From positions 1 through 14,976 of the forward strand of contig JAUWHW010000065.1 in the NCBI GenBank assembly GCA_030605665.1: a stretch of DNA of 14,976 nt, in the 5' to 3' direction. This document shows positions 6,664 to 14,797 of the stretch, piece after piece (the first letter of the stretch is position 1; every line of letters begins with the position of its first letter). The DNA is from Dehalococcoidia bacterium (lineage in GTDB: Bacteria; Chloroflexota; Dehalococcoidia; GIF9; AB-539-J10). The notes under the pieces were generated by a model. That model was not told the origin of the DNA. It saw only the letters and a list, made by a program, of their open reading frames with translations, and searched no databases. A program made the position numbers and the translations under genes.

Positions 6664-8074
6664 TGAGTTCCTCTTCAGGCATCGTTTCCAGGGCTAGCTT
6701 GTCCATCCCCATTTGCACTGGGATAGGATAGTCTCCAGTAAAGCAAGCCAGACAAAAGATATCTTTAGGCAAGTCAACAGCTCGAATCAAGCCATTGAGG
6801 CTAAGGTAACCCAGCGAATCAGCACCGAGGTAATCTCTGATTTCTGGGATAGTTTTCCTGGCAGCGAGGAGTTCCCATTCAGTGGCCATATCCACACCTA
6901 AAAAGCAAGGATAGCGAATAGGTGGTGCACAAATACGGAGATGCACCTCTTTAACGCCTGCTTTCCTTAACAAGCTGACTACACGAGGAGTGGTAGTGCC
7001 GCGAACGATGCTATCATCAACAACCACTAATCGTTTTCCAGCAATTATTCGAGAAAGAGGATTAAATTTTAGCTGAACACCGAGTTCTCTTATCCTCTGG
7101 TCGGGCTCAATAAAAGTACGTCCTACGTAGCGATTCTTGAGTAAACCCTCGCAATATGGGATACCTGAAGCGTGAGAATAGCCAACGCCAGCAGCAGTGG
7201 CTGAGTCAGGAACACCCATTACCAAATCAGCGTCAACAGGGTATTCTTGGGCTAGCATTTCACCCATGGCTTGCCTGGCTTGGTAGAGCAATTTACCTTG
7301 GATAATGCTGTCGGGACGGGCAAAATAGATATACTCAAAGATGCATAATGCTTTTTTGCTGCCTTTTTTCTTGAAGCTCCGGATGCCACTCTCGTCAATG
7401 GCTACAATTTCCCCAGGTTCAATATCTCTGAGAAGTTGGGCTCCTATGTGATCCAATGCGCAGCTCTCTGAAGCAATCACCCAACTGCCATTGATAGTTC
7501 CCAAACAGAGGGGACGCACGCCCATAGAGTCACGAACTCCGATGAGCTTGTCTTGAGTCATAATTACCAGTGAATAAGCTCCCTGGAGACGGCGCGTAGC
7601 ATATTTTATTTTTTCCTCCCATCTCTTGCCAGGAGAGGCTAAAATTAGATTGGCGATGACTTCAGAATCAGAAGAGGTATGGAAGCGGTAGCCACTCTCA
7701 TGAAGTTCATCACGGAGTGGTTTGGCGTTGACGATATTGCCATTATGTACTAGAGCGAGAGTCAACCCTTCTGAATTTACTATAATAGGTTGGGCATTGG
7801 CTAGTTGTGTTGAGCCTGTAGTAGAGTAACGATTATGCCCGATGCCAATATACCCTTTGAGCTGAGCAAGGTCACTTTCGGTGAATACTTGGGAAACCAA
7901 TCCCATATTAGTATGTATTTTTATTCCATTGCCATCGCTGACAGCAATGCCGGCACTTTCCTGACCACGGTGCTGGAGAGCGAAGAGAGCAAAGAAGATA
8001 AGTCGAGCTATACTTATTCCACGGGCGTGAATTCCAAAAACGCCACAACTCTCGTGCATTGAAGCTGCCTTCAT
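6647..8074 (-). CDS. purF: Amidophosphoribosyltransferase, iron-sulfur type
   Basis: PurF makes phosphoribosylamine from PRPP and glutamine, the committed step of purine synthesis. The glutaminase nucleophile is C10 in HESCGVFGI, so the enzyme is made with a short propeptide that must be removed. NRYSTTG (81-87) and VHNGNI (109-114) belong to the glutaminase domain. [12 protein letters not shown] (350-361) is the PRPP loop. Four cysteines at C244, C390, C441 and C444 match the [4Fe-4S] ligands of the Bacillus-type enzyme, which is oxygen-sensitive. The 475-residue length is normal. The first ATG (8074) lies only a few bases below a strong -10 box, so either the message is leaderless or translation starts at the second ATG (8059), leaving a four-residue propeptide. 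It heads the minus-strand purine cluster. Confidence 0.97.
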   Translation of the reverse strand: MKAASMHESCGVFGIHARGISIARLIFFALFALQHRGQESAGIAVSDGNGIKIHTNMGLVSQVFTESDLAQLKGYIGIGHNRYSTTGSTQLANAQPIIVNSEGLTLALVHNGNIVNAKPLRDELHESGYRFHTSSDSEVIANLILASPGKRWEEKIKYATRRLQGAYSLVIMTQDKLIGVRDSMGVRPLCLGTINGSWVIASESCALDHIGAQLLRDIEPGEIVAIDESGIRSFKKKGSKKALCIFEYIYFARPDSIIQGKLLYQARQAMGEMLAQEYPVDADLVMGVPDSATAAGVGYSHASGIPYCEGLLKNRYVGRTFIEPDQRIRELGVQLKFNPLSRIIAGKRLVVVDDSIVRGTTTPRVVSLLRKAGVKEVHLRICAPPIRYPCFLGVDMATEWELLAARKTIPEIRDYLGADSLGYLSLNGLIRAVDLPKDIFCLACFTGDYPIPVQMGMDKLALETMPEEELIGSHE

Positions 8075-8079
8075 GGCGA

Positions 8080-8108
8080 ATTATAAACTGCTACAACCCC
8101 TTGGTCAA
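8080..8108 (-). promoter_or_regulatory. Predicted purF promoter
   Basis: On the minus strand TTGACC (8103-8108) is followed by exactly 17 bp and a perfect TATAAT (8080-8085). Transcription should begin near 8073-8074, which coincides with the first ATG of purF. This is one of the strongest promoter matches in the window and would drive the whole purine cluster. I saw no recognisable operator or purine riboswitch between it and the gene; there is no room for one downstream. Confidence 0.75.
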
Positions 8109-8126
8109 CAATTTTTATCCTCTACT

Positions 8127-8156
8127 TTTACAGTAGTTTTCTTAATATGCTATAAT
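8127..8156 (+). promoter_or_regulatory. Predicted rpsO operon promoter with extended -10
   Basis: TTTACA (8127-8132, five of six matches) is followed by 18 bp and a perfect TATAAT (8151-8156), which is preceded by TGC, the extended -10 element. The start would be near 8163, giving a leader of about 24 nt before rpsO. It lies back to back with the purF promoter; the two -35 boxes are 18 bp apart. Confidence 0.75.
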
Positions 8157-8186
8157 CTCACTCATTATATCAAGTTGAGGGATTGT

Positions 8187-8453
8187 ATGTTACAAAAGGA
8201 AAGAAAAAACAATATTATTACACAATTTAGACTCAAAGAAGGTGATACTGGGTCTACTGAAGTTCAAGTGGCATTGCTCACTGAAGAGATAAGCCAATTA
8301 ACGGAACACCTTAAAATGCATTCCCATGATTACCACTCTCGCCGCGCTCTTCTTAAAACGATAGGACAGCGCAGGCGACTTTTAGCTTACCTTAATAAGA
8401 AGGACTCCACTCGATATTATTCACTTATCGCTAGATTAGGTTTGAGGAAATAG
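8187..8453 (+). CDS. rpsO: Small ribosomal subunit protein uS15
   Basis: S15 binds 16S rRNA early in assembly of the small subunit. The 88-residue product has the usual length and hallmarks: [20 protein letters not shown], the [18 protein letters not shown] segment that contacts rRNA, and [21 protein letters not shown] near the C-terminus. The frame is open back to 8073, but the ATG at 8187 is preceded by GAGGG with a 6 nt spacer and lies just downstream of the promoter, so this start is clear. pnp begins 1 nt after the stop, the common rpsO-pnp arrangement, in which S15 level and mRNA decay are linked in some bacteria. Confidence 0.98.
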   Translation: MLQKERKNNIITQFRLKEGDTGSTEVQVALLTEEISQLTEHLKMHSHDYHSRRALLKTIGQRRRLLAYLNKKDSTRYYSLIARLGLRK

Positions 8454-8454
8454 C

Positions 8455-10641
8455 ATGTCTAAGGTTTTCCAGAAGTCAATAGCTGGTCGAATACTTGCCA
8501 TAGAGACAGGAAAACTTGCCCGGCAAGCAAATGGAGCTGCCATTGTTCGCTACGGGGATACAGTGGTTTTAGTCACTGCCTGTACCAGCCATGAGCCTGT
8601 AGAAAAAGTAGATTTCATACCCTTAACAGTGGACTATGAGGAAAAACTCTACGCTGCTGGTAAAATACCGGGTAGTTTCATCAGACGAGAAGGCCGGCCC
8701 AGTGAAAAGGCAATTATAACCAGCCGGCTTATTGATCGATGTTTACGACCACTTCTGTTCAAAGAATTTAATTACGCGACACAAATTATAGCTACAGTGT
8801 TCTCTGCTGACAAGGAAAATGACCCAGATATTTGTGCTCTCGTTGGTGCTTCAGCAGCTTTAACCATATCTGATATCCCATTCTCTGGACCAATATCAGC
8901 AGTGCGTGTTGGCCATATAGATAACAGTTTAATTTTAAATCCTACCTTACCCCAAATGGAAAACAGCTTGCTCGACGTAGTTGTCGCTAGCACTAAGCAA
9001 GCTATAGTAATGGTAGAGGCCAGCGCTAAAGAAGCTTCTGAAGACATAATAATGGAGGCAATAGAATTTGGGCATAAAGCCAACCAGGAGATTATCGAAC
9101 TCCAGGAGGACTTGCAGCAAGCTTGCGGCAAGCCCAAGATAGAAATCGAACCTAGAGAGATCGCCCCTGAACTTTCAACCCACATCTCTAATTTGCTTGG
9201 TGACAAATTAAGTGAAGCTCTCGAGCAACCAAGAAAGTCACAGCGAGAACAAGTTTTAGCCTCGCTCAAGGAGGAAATAAAGCAAAATTTAACTGACTCT
9301 TTCCCCGAAGATGAAATCGACTTCGCCTTCGAAGCTCAGCTTAAGGCAGAAGTGAGGAAAAGGATTTTGCAGAAAAGACAGCATATGGATGGCCGCCAGG
9401 CTAGCGAAATCCGCCCTATTAATTGTGAAGCCGGTCTCCTACCGCGCACTCATGGCTCGGGGTTATTTACTCGAGGAGAAACACAAGTGTTAACTGTTAC
9501 CACCCTGGGTTCGGTAAGGCAGGAACAGTTGTTGGATGGTTTAGGCCTGGCAGAAACAAAACGCTTTATGCATCATTATAACTTCCCTCCGTTATCTACG
9601 GGGGAGGTAAAACGAATAGGATCGCCGGGGAGACGAGAGATTGGACATGGTGCTTTGGTAGAGCGGGCTATTGCACCACTATTACCCTCAGAGGAGGATT
9701 TCCCTTACACTATCCGTCTAGTTTCTGAAGTGCTCAGCTCTAGTGGGAGCACATCTATGGCTAGTGCCTGCAGTTCAATCCTTTCATTAATGGATGCTGG
9801 TGTGCCTATTAAGTCACCAGTGGCGGGGATAGCTATGGGGCTGATTACTGGAGAAAATGGAGAGCGTGTTATCCTAACTGATATTGAGGGTATAGAAGAT
9901 GCCTATGGTGACATGGATTTTAAAGTTGCTGGCACCTCTCAGGGAATCACTGTTTTACAGCTTGATATTAAACTCAGCGGCGTAAACTCCGAAATTCTAG
10001 CTGAATCCCTGAGTCAAGCTCGCCAAGCTCGCTTTGAGATATTAGACAAGATGGCACAAACTATTAGTACCAGCCGTCCTGAACTTAGTCCCTATGCTCC
10101 CAGAATGCATGAAATAACTATTGATTCAAGCAAGATTGGTAATGTTATTGGCCCCGGGGGTAAAACCATCAGGTCCATTATAGAGGAAACCAAAACAACT
10201 ATAGACGTAAGGAATGATGGTACAATTATTATTGGCTCTCCAAGCGAGGAAGCAACTCAAAAAGCAATCAAAATGATAGAAGATTTAACCCAGGATGTGA
10301 ACCTGGGAGATATTTATACTGGAAAAGTAACGCGGCTGCTAAACTTTGGCGTCATGGTAGAAATTATCCCAGGTAAGGAAGGACTAGTCCACATCAGTGA
10401 GCTCGCCGATCACTATGTATCTAAAGTTGAAGATGTAGTTAAAGTGGGTGACGAGATAATGGTCAAGGTCATTGAAATCGACGACTCAGGCAGAATAAAT
10501 TTATCGCGCAAAGCAATGTTTGAGGGACTTTCTCGCCTGCCCGGTGCTAAAGTAAAGGATTCCTTAGCCTCCAAGCATCACTGGCAGAAGCAACCAAGCC
10601 ATCGTCATACCTACCCGCATAATAAGGAGCAATCGTTATAG
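8455..10641 (+). CDS. pnp: Polynucleotide phosphorylase
   Basis: PNPase degrades RNA from the 3' end with phosphate, releasing nucleoside diphosphates, and acts as a trimer in RNA turnover. The protein (728 residues) has two RNase PH-like domains: the first with VDYEEKLYAAGKIPGSFIRR and GRPSEKAIITSRLIDRCLRP, the second with FTRGETQVL, FPPLSTGEVKR and EVLSSSGSTSMASACSS. A KH domain starts near residue 551 (IDSSKIGNVIGPGGKTIRSI) and an S1 domain covers about 618-690 (GKVTRLLNFGVMVEI, GLVHISELAD). After these comes a short tail rich in histidine and lysine. The ribosome binding site AGGAAA lies inside the end of rpsO, and the ATG follows the rpsO stop by 1 nt. It is followed by dapB after 42 nt. 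Confidence 0.98.
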   Translation: MSKVFQKSIAGRILAIETGKLARQANGAAIVRYGDTVVLVTACTSHEPVEKVDFIPLTVDYEEKLYAAGKIPGSFIRREGRPSEKAIITSRLIDRCLRPLLFKEFNYATQIIATVFSADKENDPDICALVGASAALTISDIPFSGPISAVRVGHIDNSLILNPTLPQMENSLLDVVVASTKQAIVMVEASAKEASEDIIMEAIEFGHKANQEIIELQEDLQQACGKPKIEIEPREIAPELSTHISNLLGDKLSEALEQPRKSQREQVLASLKEEIKQNLTDSFPEDEIDFAFEAQLKAEVRKRILQKRQHMDGRQASEIRPINCEAGLLPRTHGSGLFTRGETQVLTVTTLGSVRQEQLLDGLGLAETKRFMHHYNFPPLSTGEVKRIGSPGRREIGHGALVERAIAPLLPSEEDFPYTIRLVSEVLSSSGSTSMASACSSILSLMDAGVPIKSPVAGIAMGLITGENGERVILTDIEGIEDAYGDMDFKVAGTSQGITVLQLDIKLSGVNSEILAESLSQARQARFEILDKMAQTISTSRPELSPYAPRMHEITIDSSKIGNVIGPGGKTIRSIIEETKTTIDVRNDGTIIIGSPSEEATQKAIKMIEDLTQDVNLGDIYTGKVTRLLNFGVMVEIIPGKEGLVHISELADHYVSKVEDVVKVGDEIMVKVIEIDDSGRINLSRKAMFEGLSRLPGAKVKDSLASKHHWQKQPSHRHTYPHNKEQSL

Positions 10642-10683
10642 TGATTACAATAAATAGACTACATCAATACACAGGAGTAACAC

Positions 10684-11481
10684 ATGGAACACATAAGAAT
10701 AGTTATTAATGGAACTTTAGGCAGGATGGGGCGGGAGGTAACTAAAGCCGTGCTCAATGAACCTGGGCTAGAGATAGTTGGTGCTGTGGAAGAAAAGGTA
10801 ACTCAGCAGTATCTTCCTTTGTTGGAGACCTCAGAGTTGATACCATTTTCCTCTGACTTAAACTCCCTTCTGAAGAGTTGCAATTCTGATGTGGTAGTAG
10901 ATTTCACTAATGCCGCGGCTTCCATGGCAGCTGCTCGCGTCGCTATTAGGCAAGGAGTTAACATGGTTATAGGCACCACAGGCCTTTCCGAGGAAAATCT
11001 TAGGGAGATTGAGCAGCTATGCCAGGCCAATAGCGTTGGTGCTATAGTGGCACCTAACTTTTCCCTAGGCGCAGTGCTCTTAATGCATTTGGCAAAGGTC
11101 GCTGCCAAATTTTTCGATTATGCTGAGATTGTAGAAATGCACCACGATAAGAAAATTGATGCTCCTTCGGGGACTGCTATAACCACGGCAAAAGCTATGC
11201 TACAAGCACATGGCAAACCTTTCGTTCATCCCAAAACTGAAAGAGAAGTAGTCAGCAACACCAGAGGTGGGCAAATAGAGGGTATAGCTATCCATAGCCT
11301 GAGGTTGCCAGGATTTATGGCGGAGCAAGAAGTTATATTTAGCGGCGCAGGTCAGACCTTGAGCTTGCGCCACGAGGCCATAAGTCGCGAATCTTATATG
11401 CCTGGCGTCATTTTGGCAATCAAAGAGGTTACAAAACACAAGGGGTTGATTTACGGTTTAGATGCCTTACTGAAGCTGTAG
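10684..11481 (+). CDS. dapB: 4-hydroxy-tetrahydrodipicolinate reductase
   Basis: DapB reduces the DapA product to tetrahydrodipicolinate with NAD(P)H in lysine/diaminopimelate synthesis. The N-terminal Rossmann motif is INGTLGRMG (residues 8-16). VDFTNAAA and VIGTTGLSEE follow, and EMHHDKKIDAPSGTA (151-165) carries the expected catalytic H153 and K157. HSLRLPGFMAEQEVIFSG and GQTLSLRHEA complete the substrate region. The 265-residue length is normal. A GGAG site lies about 6-7 nt before the ATG. asd follows after 13 nt, so dapB, asd and dapA are probably co-transcribed, most likely with pnp. The order is reductase, dehydrogenase, synthase, not that of the pathway. Confidence 0.97.
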   Translation: MEHIRIVINGTLGRMGREVTKAVLNEPGLEIVGAVEEKVTQQYLPLLETSELIPFSSDLNSLLKSCNSDVVVDFTNAAASMAAARVAIRQGVNMVIGTTGLSEENLREIEQLCQANSVGAIVAPNFSLGAVLLMHLAKVAAKFFDYAEIVEMHHDKKIDAPSGTAITTAKAMLQAHGKPFVHPKTEREVVSNTRGGQIEGIAIHSLRLPGFMAEQEVIFSGAGQTLSLRHEAISRESYMPGVILAIKEVTKHKGLIYGLDALLKL

Positions 11482-11494
11482 GAAAGAAAAGGGC

Positions 11495-12571
11495 ATGAAA
11501 GGGTTCAGTGTAGCTATTGTCGGCGCTACTGGGCTTGTAGGGCAGGAGTTTATCAAAGTGCTTGAGCAGCGAAATTTTCCTGTGGCTTCCATGCAACTAT
11601 TTGCCTCCAGGCGTTCCTCAGGTACAAAGCTTTTCTTTAATCACCAAAAATTTGAAGTTGAGGAAGCTACATCGGAGGTATTTCGTGATGTTGATATTGC
11701 TCTTTTTTTCGCTGGTGCCGATGTTAGCCGCCGCCTGTCACCTCTAGCTGTTGAGGCTGGGGCAGTGGTCATTGATAATAGCGCTGCTTTTAGAATGGAA
11801 CCTACGGTTCCTTTAGTGGTTCCTGAGGTAAATCCTGCGGATATAAAATGGCATAAGGGGATAATCGCTAATCCAAATTGTTCCACAATCCAATTGGTAG
11901 CGGCTCTTTATCCCTTGCATAAAGTTAATCCTGTAAAACGAATTATTATAAACACTTACCAGGCGGTATCAGATAGTGGCGCTGGTGCTTTAAAAGAGCT
12001 AATAAGCCAAACAAGGCAGGTTTTAGAGGGGCGCCGTGTTTGCCCCCATGTCTATTCTCACCAAATAGCCTTTAATGTGTTGCCGGAAATTGATGTTTTT
12101 TTGGACAATGGCTATACTAAGGAAGAGCAAGAAATGGTAGAAGAAACACGAAAAATAATGCATGCTAGGGATATAGCTATTTCAGCAACCTGTGTTCGAG
12201 TCCCTGTTTACTTTGGACATAGTGAAGCAGTGAATGTGGAATTTAGCTCACCTATCACTCCGGAGGAGGCAAGGAAAATTTTGGTTCAGGCTCCTGGAGT
12301 CAAGATCCTTGATGACCCTAGTGTTAGCCTCTATCCCCTACCTTGGGCAGCTAGTGGTTCAAATCACGTATTTGTGGGCAGAATCCGAAAGGATACTTCT
12401 CACCCTAACGGACTAGTTATGTGGATTGTGGCTGATAATTTACGCAAAGGGGCAGCGTTAAACGCTGTACAAATCGCTGAGGAGGGGATAAAGCAGGGCT
12501 GCATAACATATAAGAGAGAGCGGAGGTTCTCCCGTCGACACTCATTATCTAGCAGAGGACAGGGGGTTTAA
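11495..12571 (+). CDS. asd: Aspartate-semialdehyde dehydrogenase
   Basis: Asd makes aspartate semialdehyde from aspartyl phosphate with NADPH, the branch point for lysine, threonine and methionine. The protein shows the dinucleotide motif IVGATGLVGQEF (8-19), FFAGADVSRRLSP (71-83), IDNSAAFRM, the catalytic C129 in ANPNCSTIQ, TYQAVSDSGAGAL (154-166), RVPVYFGHSE (235-244) with R235 and H242, and a final RKGAALNAVQIAEE. It is 358 residues; after the last conserved helix there is a tail of about 25 residues, unusually basic and serine-rich (KRERRFSRRHSLSSRG). The start ATG is 13 nt after dapB, with GGAAAG upstream. dapA begins 1 nt after its stop, and the dapA ribosome binding site AGGGGG is inside the tail. 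Confidence 0.97.
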   Translation: MKGFSVAIVGATGLVGQEFIKVLEQRNFPVASMQLFASRRSSGTKLFFNHQKFEVEEATSEVFRDVDIALFFAGADVSRRLSPLAVEAGAVVIDNSAAFRMEPTVPLVVPEVNPADIKWHKGIIANPNCSTIQLVAALYPLHKVNPVKRIIINTYQAVSDSGAGALKELISQTRQVLEGRRVCPHVYSHQIAFNVLPEIDVFLDNGYTKEEQEMVEETRKIMHARDIAISATCVRVPVYFGHSEAVNVEFSSPITPEEARKILVQAPGVKILDDPSVSLYPLPWAASGSNHVFVGRIRKDTSHPNGLVMWIVADNLRKGAALNAVQIAEEGIKQGCITYKRERRFSRRHSLSSRGQGV

Positions 12572-12572
12572 A

Positions 12573-13478
12573 ATGAGAAATCTAGGTCGCTTATTAACAG
12601 CTATGGTTACACCTTTCGATGCTGAGGGTAAAGTTGATTATCAGCGGGCTAAAAATTTAGCTCGAGCTTTGCTTGATTCTGGTAGCGATGGTTTGATAGT
12701 TTCTGGCACAACTGGAGAATCTCCCACCCTCAGTCGCGAGGAAAAATTACGTCTTCTCTCTGAAGTGAAGTCGGCGATAGCTAACCGTGGGACGATAGTG
12801 GCTGGCACCGGTAGCTATAACACTAAAGAGAGCCAGGAGCTAACTAAAGAAGCAGAAAGAACCGGAGTTGATGCTTGTCTTCTAGTAGTTCCTTATTATA
12901 ATCGACCCACACAGCAAGGCTTATTTGAGCATTTTAAAGCTATTGCTCAAGCCACAACTTTGCCTTGCGTTCTCTATAATGTGCCATCACGCACAGTGGC
13001 TAACCTTGCCTCCGATACTGTAATCAAGCTAAGCCAGATTGATAATATTGTGAGCGTAAAGGAAGCTAGTGGTAACCTTCGTCAGGTAGCTGAGATTGTA
13101 CAGGGATCCAGAGATGACTTCTTAGTTTATAGCGGCAATGATAGTGATACCTTGCCTATTCTCGCTTTGGGAGGCTATGGTGTAATCAGTGTGGCCTCAC
13201 ATTTAGTAGGAATCCAGATAAAAGATATGATGGAGAAATTTCTTAGCGGTGAAACTCAGGAGGCAGCCAGTATTCACCGTCACTTATTGCCTTTGGTAAA
13301 TGCTTTATTCGTTATCACTAATCCTATGCCCGTTAAGTATGCCCTAAATTATCTCGGTTTTCCGGTAGGCAAAGCTCGCTTGCCCTTGACCGAACCTGAC
13401 GAGAAATCAGCTGCGATTATTCGGGCAACGTTAAAAGATTATAAAATTGACTTACCCCCTCTCTCCCCTCTTCCATAA
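12573..13478 (+). CDS. dapA: 4-hydroxy-tetrahydrodipicolinate synthase
   Basis: DapA condenses pyruvate with aspartate semialdehyde, the product of the adjacent asd gene. It is a class I aldolase-type barrel with the Schiff-base lysine K163 in SVKEASGNLRQ. GTTGES (45-50), PYYNRPTQQG (107-116) and YNVPSRT (135-141, with Y135 and R140) are the other active-site segments. The 301-residue length is normal, and the C-terminal ITNPMPVKYALNYLG segment is typical. AGGGGG lies 6 nt before the ATG, inside the end of asd. It is the last gene of the plus-strand block; purA ends 25 nt away on the other strand, and I found no clear terminator hairpin in the gap. Confidence 0.97.
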   Translation: MRNLGRLLTAMVTPFDAEGKVDYQRAKNLARALLDSGSDGLIVSGTTGESPTLSREEKLRLLSEVKSAIANRGTIVAGTGSYNTKESQELTKEAERTGVDACLLVVPYYNRPTQQGLFEHFKAIAQATTLPCVLYNVPSRTVANLASDTVIKLSQIDNIVSVKEASGNLRQVAEIVQGSRDDFLVYSGNDSDTLPILALGGYGVISVASHLVGIQIKDMMEKFLSGETQEAASIHRHLLPLVNALFVITNPMPVKYALNYLGFPVGKARLPLTEPDEKSAAIIRATLKDYKIDLPPLSPLP

Positions 13479-13503
13479 AGGGCAAAATTAGAGTGCGGGA
13501 AAT

Positions 13504-14793
13504 CTACTCAGGGAAAATAGATCTCACTTTTATCATTTGATTTCTCCTTGGTCCCACAGCAACACAGCTAACAGGGCAAGAAAGGAGTTCCTCAAGCCTA
13601 GCTATGTAGCGGTGGGCTTCCAAAGGCAGCTGGTCAAAATCACGGATTTCGCTTGTTGACACTTGCCAGCCAGGCAATTCTTCATAAATTGGCTGGCATT
13701 TCTCTAATATAGCTATATTGCTGGGAAAAGAATCTAGAACCTTGTTATCAAATCTATAGGCCGTGCATATTTTAATTAAAGGAAAATCATCGTAAATATC
13801 AAGATGGGTTAAAGCTATGTCGCTGAAGCCGTTTACCTGAACGCTGAAGCGGCCAGCCACAGCATCAAACCAACCACAGCGTCGCGGCCTCCCTGTAGTA
13901 ACACCATATTCATGGGCTTTTTCCCGTATAAGTTCGCCAACTTTATCTTTTAGCTCAGTAGGCATGGGGCCGCTGCCCACTCTGGTGATGTAAGCTTTAA
14001 ATACACCCATAACGCGATCAAATGCCATCGGGCCTATGCCCGCTCCAATAGAACCTCCTCCGGCTAATGGCGAGGAGGAAGTTACATAAGGATAGGTGCC
14101 AAAGTCAGGGTCAAGCAAAGTTCCTTGCGCACCCTCCAGTAAAATTAATCCCTCTCCTGCCATCGCTCGGCTGATTATGGAGCTGGTTTCCTTGATAAAT
14201 GGGGCTAGCTGCTCTCCATAGTGGCAATATTGTTCAAGGATTTCTTCCAGAAGTAAAGGGGGGTGCTGATATACTTTGGTAAGAATAGCGTTTTTAAGCT
14301 CAAGGGTTGAGCTTAGCTGCTTCAGAAATATATTCTTATTTAATAAATCCCCAGCACGGATCCCCAAACGAGCTACTTTATCAGCAAAGGCAGGGCCAAT
14401 ACCCCTGCGTGTAGTGCCTAAAGCCCCCTTACCACGCCTTTCCTCCTCCAGTCCATCGAGAAGGATGTGATAAGGCATGATGAGATGGGCACGGTCGCTG
14501 ATAATGAGATGACTTATATCCACACCACGGCTTTGAAGTTCATCTAATTCTGTAAGAAGCACTGCTGGGTTAATAACCACCCCATTGCTGATAATACAAG
14601 TTACCTGTGGGTAAAAAATACCTGAGGGCACAAGATGCATTCTGAATTCGCCGTAGGGGTTAATTACTGTGTGGCCAGCATTGTCACCCCCTGAGAAACG
14701 AACCACTACTTCAACCTTCTCAGCTAGAAAGTCAATTATCTTTCCTTTTCCCTCATCACCCCACTGGCCTCCCACAACAGCTATGACAGGCAT
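13504..14793 (-). CDS. purA: Adenylosuccinate synthetase
   Basis: PurA joins IMP and aspartate with GTP hydrolysis, the first step from IMP to AMP, downstream of the purF-purM-purH products encoded in this window. It has GGQWGDEGKGKIIDFLAE (8-25) with the catalytic Asp and P-loop, SGGDNAGHT (34-42), GTTRRGIGPAFADKVARLGI (126-145), LLEGAQGTLLDPDFGTYPYV, and TTGRPRRCGWFDA (299-311). It is 429 residues, a standard length. One oddity is the guanine-recognition segment, usually TKLD, which reads T329-H330-L331-D332 (histidine codon CAT). The ATG is preceded by AGGAGG, which lies inside the last codons of the upstream membrane-enzyme gene, so the two are probably co-transcribed. Confidence 0.97.
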   Translation of the reverse strand: MPVIAVVGGQWGDEGKGKIIDFLAEKVEVVVRFSGGDNAGHTVINPYGEFRMHLVPSGIFYPQVTCIISNGVVINPAVLLTELDELQSRGVDISHLIISDRAHLIMPYHILLDGLEEERRGKGALGTTRRGIGPAFADKVARLGIRAGDLLNKNIFLKQLSSTLELKNAILTKVYQHPPLLLEEILEQYCHYGEQLAPFIKETSSIISRAMAGEGLILLEGAQGTLLDPDFGTYPYVTSSSPLAGGGSIGAGIGPMAFDRVMGVFKAYITRVGSGPMPTELKDKVGELIREKAHEYGVTTGRPRRCGWFDAVAGRFSVQVNGFSDIALTHLDIYDDFPLIKICTAYRFDNKVLDSFPSNIAILEKCQPIYEELPGWQVSTSEIRDFDQLPLEAHRYIARLEELLSCPVSCVAVGPRRNQMIKVRSIFPE

Positions 14794-14797
14794 TTAG

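Noticed and set aside
8073..8186. Upstream extension of the rpsO frame (38 extra residues)
   Set aside because: It contains the promoter region, has no ribosome binding site, and S15 proteins start at the ATG at 8187 with a good GAGGG site.
8772..9269. 165-codon minus-strand open frame inside pnp
   Set aside because: It is antisense to conserved PNPase sequence, with serine/leucine-rich low-complexity translation typical of a shadow frame.
13479..13503. Possible bidirectional terminator between dapA and purA
   Set aside because: I could not find an inverted repeat followed by a T run in the 25 nt gap or its immediate flanks.
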